DNA of 5,371 nt from Corynebacterium sp. GTDB taxonomy: Bacteria > Actinomycetota > Actinomycetes > Mycobacteriales > Mycobacteriaceae. The DNA lies in NCBI RefSeq assembly GCF_030152825.1, contig NZ_JASLIP010000092.1, positions 1 to 5,371 on the forward strand, read 5' to 3'. A program made the position numbers and the translations under genes. The notes beneath the pieces are model-generated. The model was not told where the DNA came from. It made no database searches and saw only the letters and a list, made by a program, of their open reading frames with translations. Of the stretch, positions 1-5,110 are shown in pieces (the first letter of the stretch is position 1; each line of letters starts with the position of its first letter).

Positions 1-588
1 CTCGGGAAGCGCCTCCGCTTCCCGATAGGCGCCGGTATCCACCCCGTTGGGGATCAGCACTGGGTCGCCGGCGAGCATCTCCACCTGCCAGCGCCGGGCC
101 TCTTCAGAGACAGCAATGCCGGCGTGGATCTTCTCCAGAAATGGCCGCAAGGCCGGCAATGCGAGCTTCAGGATCTTCGAACCACTGGCCGAGGCGTGAT
201 AGGTCGCCACCATGGGGCCCTCGGCGACCGCGAGTGTGAGCATGGAATAGGACGGCGAGTTCGGCTCGTGGATGTGCACCACGTCGAAATCATTCCGCGC
301 GATCCAGCGGCGCAGGTGGCGGCGCGCGCGCGGCCCAAAGCTCAAACGGGCCACGGAACCGTTGTAGCGAATCGGGATGCTGGGACCGCCGCACTCCAAG
401 AACTCCGGCAGCCCCTCGCGCTGCTCACCCGGGCCGATGAGGCTCACGCGGTGGCCACGGCGCTGAAGTTCGGCGCAGAGTTCAATCGCGTGGATCTGCA
501 CCCCGCCGGGTTCGTCGAAGGAGTACGGGCACACCATTCCGATATTGAGGGGGCGCTCCCCAGTCACTGCGATTTGATCCTGGGTCAC
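1..588 (-). CDS. pimA: Phosphatidylinositol alpha-mannosyltransferase PimA, N-terminal part (cut by the window edge)
   Basis: GT4-family, GT-B fold glycosyltransferase that moves mannose from GDP-mannose to the inositol of phosphatidylinositol, the first PIM step, at the cytoplasmic face of the membrane. Only the first 196 codons are present, against about 386 residues in mycobacterial PimA (from memory), so the GDP-mannose-binding C-terminal domain lies outside. Visible: NIGMVCPYSF at residues 15-24, a Gly-Gly loop at 28-29 followed by VQ, YNGSVARL at 75-82, a basic patch at 87-94 (R87, R89, R90, R93, R94) matching the membrane-binding cluster of PimA, VVHIHEPNSPS at 103-113, His131 in ATYHAS (equivalent to H118 of M. 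smegmatis PimA), IAVSEEARRWQ at 158-168 and IPNGVD at 179-184. The GTG start overlaps the patA stop by 4 bases and follows GGAGG at 4 bases spacing. It adds 13 residues before the usual PimA N-terminus. Assignment is firm; the start is fairly firm. Confidence 0.94.
   Translation of the reverse strand, partial: MTQDQIAVTGERPLNIGMVCPYSFDEPGGVQIHAIELCAELQRRGHRVSLIGPGEQREGLPEFLECGGPSIPIRYNGSVARLSFGPRARRHLRRWIARNDFDVVHIHEPNSPSYSMLTLAVAEGPMVATYHASASGSKILKLALPALRPFLEKIHAGIAVSEEARRWQVEMLAGDPVLIPNGVDTGAYREAEALPE
2..25. repeat. Perfect 10-base inverted repeat inside pimA
   Basis: The arms TCGGGAAGCG (2-11) and CGCTTCCCGA (16-25) are exact reverse complements with a 4-base spacer, so the RNA can form a tight GC-rich hairpin. 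It lies in pimA codons about 188-195 (Y-R-E-A-E-A-L-P), the variable stretch after IPNGVD before the C-terminal domain. There is no T-run on either side, so it is not an intrinsic terminator. Function unknown. Confidence 0.75.
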
Positions 589-1526
589 GGGGCCTCCCCC
601 GCTGCGAGCCGAGCACGGCGAGACTCACTCAAATCGTCGTAGAACAGCGGCTGCAGCATATGCCAGTCGGCGGGGTGAGCAGCGATATTTTGCGCGAATC
701 CATCCGCAATATCCTGCGCGACTTCCCTAAGCGGGCGGTCGGCATCGATCCTTGGCCCCACGGAAAAGCCCCACTGATCCGGCGCCGCGCCGAAGAAGCT
801 GTGCGCTACGTGCAGAGCTGCCCCGGTTTTCTGGGCGAGCATTGCGGGCCCCGCGGGCATGGAGGTGCGCTCGCCGAAGAAATCCACGGGAATTCCCCGG
901 CCGGTGAGATCCCGCTCCCCCATCAGGCACACGACACCGCCCGCGCGGAGAACCTCCTCGAGCCGGGCCATCGGCGGTTGCTGTCCACCCGTCAGCGGTA
1001 GAACCTCGAAGCCCAGCTGGTTGCGGTAGTGGACGAAAGCTTCGAAAAGCGATTCGGGTTTCAGCCTTTCAGCGACGGTCGCGAAACCGCCGTGGGTATG
1101 AACCAGCCACACCCCGGCCATATCCCAGTTCCCGGAATGCGGCAGCGTCAGGATCAGCCCTCGACCTTCCGCGACGGCCTCCGCCACGCGCTGCTTGCTG
1201 ACTGGAGAGCCGAAGCCCTGGTCAAGTGTGGCGGCCAAATCATCACTGACCATGCTGGGCAGCCGGAAGGCCTCCTTCCAATACCTCAGGTAGGAGCGCA
1301 TCGCGCGACGCACGAGGTCACGGGTGACGTTCTCGGGGCCGACGACGCGGGAGAGGTTGCGGCGCAGCTGTTCAGGCCCCTTCCCCCGCCCCGAGGCAGC
1401 GTCAGCGATCAGATCGAAAAGCACGGCAGCGACGGGTTCCGGCAGTCGCTTGGTCGCCGCCCAGCCCAGTTGATACGCCAGCGCGGAGAGATCCTCGCCG
1501 CTGGGGAGGGAAAGTTTCTTGGTCAC
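585..1526 (-). CDS. patA: Phosphatidylinositol mannoside acyltransferase PatA
   Basis: Membrane-associated acyltransferase of the LpxL/HtrB-like family that moves a long acyl chain from acyl-CoA to the mannose of PIM1 or PIM2, giving acylated PIM. The product has 313 residues, close to mycobacterial PatA (about 305-316). His130 and Asp135 form the HxxxxD motif in LPHSGNWD. Glu204 lies in MGERDLTGRG, and the 74-residue spacing from His130 equals that between catalytic H126 and E200 of M. smegmatis PatA. VDFFGE at 214-219 and HPADWHMLQP at 284-293 are further family marks. The N-terminus (LAYQLGWAATKRLPE, about 16-30) is the usual amphipathic start, and there is no signal peptide. The start is GTG, 3 bases after the pgsA TAG stop, with GGGAG 9 bases upstream. 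The stop overlaps the pimA start. The acyl-chain specificity is inferred from the family and context. Confidence 0.93.
   Translation of the reverse strand: MTKKLSLPSGEDLSALAYQLGWAATKRLPEPVAAVLFDLIADAASGRGKGPEQLRRNLSRVVGPENVTRDLVRRAMRSYLRYWKEAFRLPSMVSDDLAATLDQGFGSPVSKQRVAEAVAEGRGLILTLPHSGNWDMAGVWLVHTHGGFATVAERLKPESLFEAFVHYRNQLGFEVLPLTGGQQPPMARLEEVLRAGGVVCLMGERDLTGRGIPVDFFGERTSMPAGPAMLAQKTGAALHVAHSFFGAAPDQWGFSVGPRIDADRPLREVAQDIADGFAQNIAAHPADWHMLQPLFYDDLSESRRARLAAGEAP
589..600 (-). promoter_or_regulatory. pimA ribosome binding site, self-complementary
   Basis: Read on the minus strand, the last bases of patA are GGGGGAGG followed by CCCC and the pimA GTG. GGAGG (597-593) is the Shine-Dalgarno sequence, 4 bases from the start, which decides the GTG at 588 over the GTG at codon 8. 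GGGG (599-596) can pair with CCCC (592-589) over a 3-base loop, which would hide the site until patA-translating ribosomes pass. The 4-base stem is short and could be chance in GC-rich DNA. Confidence 0.55.
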
Positions 1527-1543
1527 GGGCTAAAACTCCCGTG
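1524..1543 (-). promoter_or_regulatory. Hairpin over the patA start codon, pgsA stop in the loop
   Basis: On the minus strand CACGGG (1543-1538) is exactly complementary to CCCGTG (1529-1524), separated by 8 bases. The left arm holds the GGG of the GGGAG ribosome binding site, the right arm ends in the patA GTG start codon, and the TAG stop of pgsA lies in the loop. A ribosome finishing pgsA would melt the stem, so patA translation should depend on pgsA translation. The pairing is seen; the coupling is inferred. Confidence 0.6.
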
Positions 1544-2174
1544 CTCCCGCGGGCGCCGCGATGTGTTCGGTAGATGCCTCCGAACGGGAGGCCATAACGA
1601 GGCGCTGGACAACCGTGAATACGGACCCCAGGCCGAGCAGCCACAGGCCGATCAGGAGAACATAGGGCACGCCCAGGCCGGACAGGCCCAGGGCGACCAA
1701 CGAGATGATGAGCCGTTCCGGACGCTCGATGAGTCCGCCGTCAACGGGCAGGTCGCTGGCCTCCGCTCGCGCCTTCACATAGCTGGTCACCTGTCCCGCG
1801 ACGAGAATCGTAAGGGTCAGAGCGAGCAGCACCGGGTGGGACTCGGCGTCCATGGCGAACCAAAAAGCGAGGGCGCCGAAAATCGCGCCGTCCGTGACCC
1901 GGTCACAGGTGGCGTCCAGAGTGGCGCCGAATTTCGTGCCACCGCCCGACATCCGGGCCATGGTGCCGTCGACCATGTCCAGCGCGGTCGTGAGTCCGAT
2001 CAGCACGGCCGCGGCAAAGTGATGGCCGGTGGGGATCAGCCACAGGGCGAGCACCACCGCGGCGACAGTCCCACCGAGCGTGACCGCATTCGGGCTCACG
2101 TGTGCTTTCTGAAGGGTGCGGGCGATAGGCTCGATGATGACGGAGGCAGGCCGACGGGCGTGTTCGCTCAGCAT
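1530..2174 (-). CDS. pgsA: Phosphatidylinositol phosphate synthase (CDP-alcohol phosphatidyltransferase)
   Basis: Integral membrane enzyme that condenses CDP-diacylglycerol with inositol-1-phosphate to PIP, the precursor of PI and all PIMs. The product has 214 residues, about the length of M. tuberculosis PgsA1 (Rv2612c, 217). The CDP-alcohol phosphotransferase signature D-x2-DG-x2-AR-x8-G-x3-D-x3-D is intact: D66, D69, G70, A73, R74, G83, D87 and D91. SPNAVTLGG at 27-35 and SYVKARAEA at 131-139, followed by GGLIERPERLI at 146-156, are typical of actinobacterial PIP synthases rather than phosphatidylglycerophosphate synthase. Hydrophobic stretches near 31-50, 53-66, 94-108, 115-130, 155-168 and 170-190 fit six membrane helices. 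The ATG start has AAAGGAAGG just upstream (2179-2187). First gene of the tight pgsA-patA-pimA block. The name pgsA is used for this gene in mycobacteria and corynebacteria, though the reaction is PIP synthesis. Confidence 0.94.
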   Translation of the reverse strand: MLSEHARRPASVIIEPIARTLQKAHVSPNAVTLGGTVAAVVLALWLIPTGHHFAAAVLIGLTTALDMVDGTMARMSGGGTKFGATLDATCDRVTDGAIFGALAFWFAMDAESHPVLLALTLTILVAGQVTSYVKARAEASDLPVDGGLIERPERLIISLVALGLSGLGVPYVLLIGLWLLGLGSVFTVVQRLVMASRSEASTEHIAAPAGAREF

Positions 2175-2178
2175 TGAG

Positions 2179-2187
2179 CCTTCCTTT
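2179..2187 (-). promoter_or_regulatory. pgsA ribosome binding site
   Basis: AAAGGAAGG on the minus strand ends 4 bases before the ATG at 2174, with its AGGA core 7 bases away. It supports the ATG as the pgsA start and shows pgsA can be initiated independently of the HIT gene, whose stop is 64 bases upstream. Confidence 0.75.
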
Positions 2188-2230
2188 CAGTCATCACGAT
2201 CGTCCTTAGAACGGGTCCCCTACGCCCGGT

Positions 2231-2260
2231 ATTATCCACTATTTTTGGTCCTCAAGCTCG
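2231..2260 (-). promoter_or_regulatory. Weak candidate promoter for pgsA-patA-pimA
   Basis: On the minus strand GATAAT (2236-2231) matches the TATAAT -10 consensus at five of six bases and is preceded by an A-rich stretch at the end of the HIT gene. No good -35 hexamer stands 16-18 bases upstream (GAGCTT at 17). Many corynebacterial promoters have poor -35 boxes, so it is possible but unproven. It would give a leader of about 50 bases for pgsA and let the PIM genes be transcribed apart from thrS and the HIT gene. Confidence 0.28.
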
Positions 2261-2937
2261 CGCCACGCCCGAGAGAGCAGGGCCCTGGTATCGCGAAGTG
2301 TCTGCGGTAGCACTTTAGCGCCGGCGATCACCGTCATGAAACTCGTATCCCCAGTCCAGCGGGGAACTATGTGTTGGTGCAGGTGCGTAGGCACCGATCC
2401 CCCGGACGGACGGCCGAGATTCATGCCGACGTTGATGGCGTCCGGCCCCGAGACATAGCGCAGGGTCTTGATCGCGTGCTGGGTGAAGGTCGCCAGCTCA
2501 GTGAGTTCCGCCATTGTCAGGTCCTCGTAGTTGGCGACCTGGCGGTATGGGATCACCATCATGTGCCCGGGGTTATAGGGAAAGAGGTTGAGGACGCAGA
2601 AGACTTCCTTGCCGCGAGCGACGATGAGCGCCTCCTCGTCGGGAAGGTTGGGCAGGTCGAGGAACGGGTCCTCGGGCTTCTCCTCGCCGCCTTCGGGGCG
2701 TTGTGTCCCCTCCTGGGCGGGCTTCTTCGGCCGATCGGCGAGGTAGGCGGAGCGGTAGGGCGCCCAGAGCCGGTCCAGGCCACCGGCGAGATCAGGCTGC
2801 GAGCCCACCCCGGTGTCCACGACCCGGCCATTGGCCTCAGATGCCGCCTGGGCGGATAGCTCAGTCCCCGCGGGCTCCGCGGCTCCTCGTTCCGTGGAAC
2901 ACCGGCCCGCGGGATCCTGGCTCGGATCGCAACTCAC
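2239..2937 (-). CDS. HIT-family protein, probable Ap4A phosphorylase/hydrolase
   Basis: Cytosolic histidine-triad protein. With the GTG start at 2937 it has 232 residues, longer than M. tuberculosis Rv2613c (about 195), an Ap4A phosphorylase with the same neighbours. Seen: LWAPYR at 57-62, LPDEEALIVARGKEVFCVLN at 98-117, FPYNPGHMMVIPYR at 119-132, then N173, G180, S181, the triad HLHQHIV (H185, H187, H189; the middle His is the expected nucleophile) and W194. The spacing N-x6-GS-x12-W matches the residues I recall as conserved in Rv2613c. A Pro/Glu/Lys-rich linker at about 70-91 (PKKPAQEGTQRPEGGEEKPE) and a low-complexity N-terminus explain the extra length. A GTG at 2964 is in frame but has no ribosome binding site; the frame stays open into thrS without coding character there. 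GTG codons near 2820 are alternative starts. Diadenosine-phosphate specificity is inferred. Confidence 0.9.
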   Translation of the reverse strand: MSCDPSQDPAGRCSTERGAAEPAGTELSAQAASEANGRVVDTGVGSQPDLAGGLDRLWAPYRSAYLADRPKKPAQEGTQRPEGGEEKPEDPFLDLPNLPDEEALIVARGKEVFCVLNLFPYNPGHMMVIPYRQVANYEDLTMAELTELATFTQHAIKTLRYVSGPDAINVGMNLGRPSGGSVPTHLHQHIVPRWTGDTSFMTVIAGAKVLPQTLRDTRALLSRAWRELEDQK

Positions 2938-2947
2938 TATCCTGGCA

Positions 2948-2958
2948 CCCCTACCTTT
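2948..2958 (-). promoter_or_regulatory. Ribosome binding site that decides the HIT start
   Basis: AAAGGTAGGGG on the minus strand lies in the 43-base gap after the thrS stop, 10 bases before the GTG at 2937. The upstream in-frame GTG at 2964 lies before this site and has no purine-rich run of its own, so 2937 is preferred. The spacing is somewhat long, which keeps the call moderate. Confidence 0.5.
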
Positions 2959-2980
2959 ATTCACTGTCGCCCGGCGATGC

Positions 2981-5041
2981 CTAGCCCAGCTCCGACGCGA
3001 TGAGCTCCTTCGTCGGCTGCTCGTTGCGACGCTGGCCGATCCATTCCTTGATCGCCTTCGCTGCCTCCTCGCGCGGTACACCGTTGACCTGCGTACCGTC
3101 GTGGAAGCGGAAGCTGACCGCACCTTTCTCGACGTCCCGTCCTCCGACGAGCAGCATGAACGGGATCTTGCCCTTGGTGTGGGTGCGGATCTTCTTCTGC
3201 ATGCGGTCATCGGAGGTGTCCACCTCGGCGCGGATGCCGTCCTTACGCAGATCGGCGACGAATTCCTCCAGGTACTCGGTGAAGTCCTCGGCCACCGGGA
3301 TGCCCATGACCTGGTGCGGCGCCAGCCAGGCGGGGAATGCGCCGGCGTGGTGCTCCAGGAGCACGCCGAAGAAGCGCTCGATGGAGCCGAAGAGCGCGCG
3401 GTGGATCATGATCGGGCGCTTCTTGGTGCCGTCCGGTGCGGTGTACTCCAGGTCGAAACGCTCCGGCAGGTTGAAGTCCAGCTGCACGGTGGACATCTGC
3501 CAGGTACGACCGATGGCGTCGCGAGCCTGAACGGAGATCTTCGGCCCGTAGAAGGCCGCACCAGCCGGGTCCGGAACGAGCTCCAGGCCGGACTTCTCAG
3601 CAACGCGCTGCAGAATCTCGGTGGAACGCTCCCAGATCTCGTCGGTGCCGACGAACTTCTTCGGGTCCTTCGTGGACAGCTCCAGGTAGAAGTCGTCCAG
3701 GCCGTAGTCGCGTAGCAGGGAGATGATGAACTCCAGCACCGTCGTCAGCTCGTCCTCGAGCTGGTCCTCGGTGCAGTAGATGTGCGCGTCGTCCTGGGTG
3801 AAGCCGCGGGCTCGGGTCAGGCCGTGCACCACGCCGGACTTCTCGTAGCGGTAGACGGTGCCGAACTCGAAGAGTCGCAGCGGCAGCTCACGGTAGCTAC
3901 GGCCACGGGAGGCGAAAATGAGGTTGTGCATCGGGCAGTTCATCGGCTTGGCGTAGTAATCCTGCCCCGGCTTGGTGACATTGCCGTCCTCGTCGGTCTC
4001 GCCATCAAGCTGCATCGGGGGGAACATGCCCTCGGCGTAGAAGTCCAGGTGACCGGACTTCTGGAACAGGTCGCCCTTCGTGATGTGCGGGGTGTTGACG
4101 AAGGAGTAGCCGCTGGCCAGGTGGCGCTTGCGGGAGTGCTCCTCCATCTCCAGGCGCACGATGCCGCCGTTCGGGTGGAACACCGGGAAGCCGGAGCCCA
4201 CCTCGTCGGGGAAGCTGAACAGGTCCAGCTCCGCGCCCAGGCGACGGTGGTCGCGCTTCTCGGCCTCCTCCAGCATGTGCTGGTACTCGGCGAGCTTCTC
4301 CTTGGATTCCCAGGCGGTGCCGTAGATGCGCTGGAGACCCGCGTTATCCTGGTCGCCGCGCCAATACGCCGCCGAGGAGCGGGTGATCGCGAAGGCCGGG
4401 ATGTAGCGAGTGGTCGGCACGTGCGGGCCGCGGCACAGGTCGTACCACTCGACCTCGCCGGTGCGTGGGTTGACGTTGGAGTAGGCGGTCAGCTCGCCTG
4501 CGCCGACCTCCATGGCCTCCTCGGAGTCCGGATCGACGTTGCCCTTGTCCTCGATGAGCTCGAGCTTGTACGGCTCGGCTGCATACTCGGTGCGAGCCTC
4601 GTCGTTGGAGCCATAGGCCTTGCGCTCGAAACGCTGGCCGGACTTGATGATCTTCTTCATCTCCCGCTCGATCTTCTTCAGATCCTCGGGCGTGAAGGGC
4701 TCCGCGACGTCGAAGTCGTAGTAGAAACCGCCATCGATGGCCGGTCCAATGCCGAGCTTCGTGCCTGGGAAAACCCGCTGCACAGCCTGGGCGAGAACGT
4801 GCGCGGTGGAGTGGCGGATCACGCCGCGACCCTCTTCCGTATCGGACGCAATCGCGGTGACCTCGGTGTCCACCTCCGGGGCCCACGCGAGGTCGCGGAG
4901 GTTACCCTCCGGGTCCTTCACGACGACGATGGCCTCGGGCCCCTTATTCGGCAGCTCCAGTGGGCGCATGGCCGCACCGGCTGTCTCGCCAGCCGGAACG
5001 AGGAACTTAACGGCAGGCTGTGCGGAAACGGGAGAGTTCAA
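2981..5041 (-). CDS. thrS: Threonyl-tRNA synthetase
   Basis: Class II aminoacyl-tRNA synthetase that charges tRNA-Thr and edits mischarged serine. The product has 686 residues, full length (M. tuberculosis about 692, E. coli 642). Domains in order: a TGS-like domain at about 10-70; an editing domain with H77 and H81 (HSTAH) plus C203 and H207 (DLCRGPH), matching E. coli H73, H77, C182 and H186; a catalytic core from about 265, with zinc ligands C369 (MNCPMH), H420 (DDAH) and H547 (MIHRALFG) and motif 2 at 398-413 (RYEKSGVVHGLTRARG); and an anticodon-binding domain from about 575 (HQVMGIPV to the end). An acidic loop at 346-360 before YYAKPMNCP is an actinobacterial trait. The start is TTG, chosen because AAGGAG sits 7 bases upstream. 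All editing and catalytic ligands are present, so the enzyme should be active. It lies upstream of the HIT gene with a 43-base gap. Confidence 0.98.
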   Translation of the reverse strand: MNSPVSAQPAVKFLVPAGETAGAAMRPLELPNKGPEAIVVVKDPEGNLRDLAWAPEVDTEVTAIASDTEEGRGVIRHSTAHVLAQAVQRVFPGTKLGIGPAIDGGFYYDFDVAEPFTPEDLKKIEREMKKIIKSGQRFERKAYGSNDEARTEYAAEPYKLELIEDKGNVDPDSEEAMEVGAGELTAYSNVNPRTGEVEWYDLCRGPHVPTTRYIPAFAITRSSAAYWRGDQDNAGLQRIYGTAWESKEKLAEYQHMLEEAEKRDHRRLGAELDLFSFPDEVGSGFPVFHPNGGIVRLEMEEHSRKRHLASGYSFVNTPHITKGDLFQKSGHLDFYAEGMFPPMQLDGETDEDGNVTKPGQDYYAKPMNCPMHNLIFASRGRSYRELPLRLFEFGTVYRYEKSGVVHGLTRARGFTQDDAHIYCTEDQLEDELTTVLEFIISLLRDYGLDDFYLELSTKDPKKFVGTDEIWERSTEILQRVAEKSGLELVPDPAGAAFYGPKISVQARDAIGRTWQMSTVQLDFNLPERFDLEYTAPDGTKKRPIMIHRALFGSIERFFGVLLEHHAGAFPAWLAPHQVMGIPVAEDFTEYLEEFVADLRKDGIRAEVDTSDDRMQKKIRTHTKGKIPFMLLVGGRDVEKGAVSFRFHDGTQVNGVPREEAAKAIKEWIGQRRNEQPTKELIASELG

Positions 5042-5048
5042 GAAAATG

Positions 5049-5054
5049 CTCCTT
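5049..5054 (-). promoter_or_regulatory. thrS ribosome binding site (fixes the TTG start)
   Basis: A perfect AAGGAG on the minus strand, 7 bases before the TTG at 5041. It is the strongest Shine-Dalgarno sequence in the window and makes the rare TTG the likely start codon of thrS. No in-frame ATG or GTG stands at a suitable distance. Confidence 0.85.
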
Positions 5055-5065
5055 CAAGCAACGAC

Positions 5066-5095
5066 GTGGGCGGTCACATACCGGGTGACAGCCAC
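5066..5095 (-). promoter_or_regulatory. Hairpin in the thrS leader
   Basis: In the 69-base gap between the peroxidase stop and thrS, GTCAC (5089-5085) pairs with GTGAC (5077-5073) over the 7-base loop CCGGTAT. The stem continues, after a T-C mismatch, with GGC/GCC, and after one bulged C with GT/AC, giving about 10 pairs. No T-run follows, so it is not a standard terminator. The same symmetry in DNA could be a repressor site. It is far too short for a T-box riboswitch. Function unknown. Confidence 0.5.
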
Positions 5096-5110
5096 TAACG
5101 ACCTTTCAGT

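Noticed and set aside
124..642. 172-codon plus-strand reading frame opposite pimA
   Set aside because: The minus strand reads a clear PimA through the whole region; the plus-strand product has no motif.
1530..2174. Phosphatidylglycerophosphate synthase or cardiolipin synthase as the identity of pgsA
   Set aside because: The CDP-alcohol motif alone would allow it, but the SPNAVT, SYVKARAEA and ERPERLI segments and the patA-pimA context point to PIP synthase.
1029..2177. 382-codon plus-strand reading frame opposite patA and pgsA
   Set aside because: It spans two well-supported minus-strand genes, is low in hydrophobic order and rich in Gly, Arg, Gln and His, and matches no family I know.
2867..2913. 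Two copies of the palindrome CCCGCGGG 39 bases apart in the HIT N-terminal codons
   Set aside because: Short GC-only palindromes are expected in this base composition, and no further similarity flanks them.
2965..3210. Upstream extension of the HIT reading frame into thrS
   Set aside because: The extra residues are almost all Arg and Ser, a frame-shifted reading of the thrS 3' end. They have no match to HIT proteins, and a ribosome binding site supports the start at 2937.
5066..5095. Intrinsic terminator after the DyP gene
   Set aside because: The stem is imperfect and followed by GCCCACGTC rather than a T-run, so it does not meet the usual criteria.
3782..5098. 438-codon plus-strand reading frame opposite thrS
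   Set aside because: thrS on the minus strand has every catalytic and editing motif here. The antisense frame is rich in Leu, Val, Gly, Ala and Arg with no recognisable motif, as expected for a codon-aligned shadow in GC-rich DNA.
5042..5110. T-box riboswitch controlling thrS
   Set aside because: The gap is 69 bases and lacks the long leader, specifier loop and the conserved T-box sequence.
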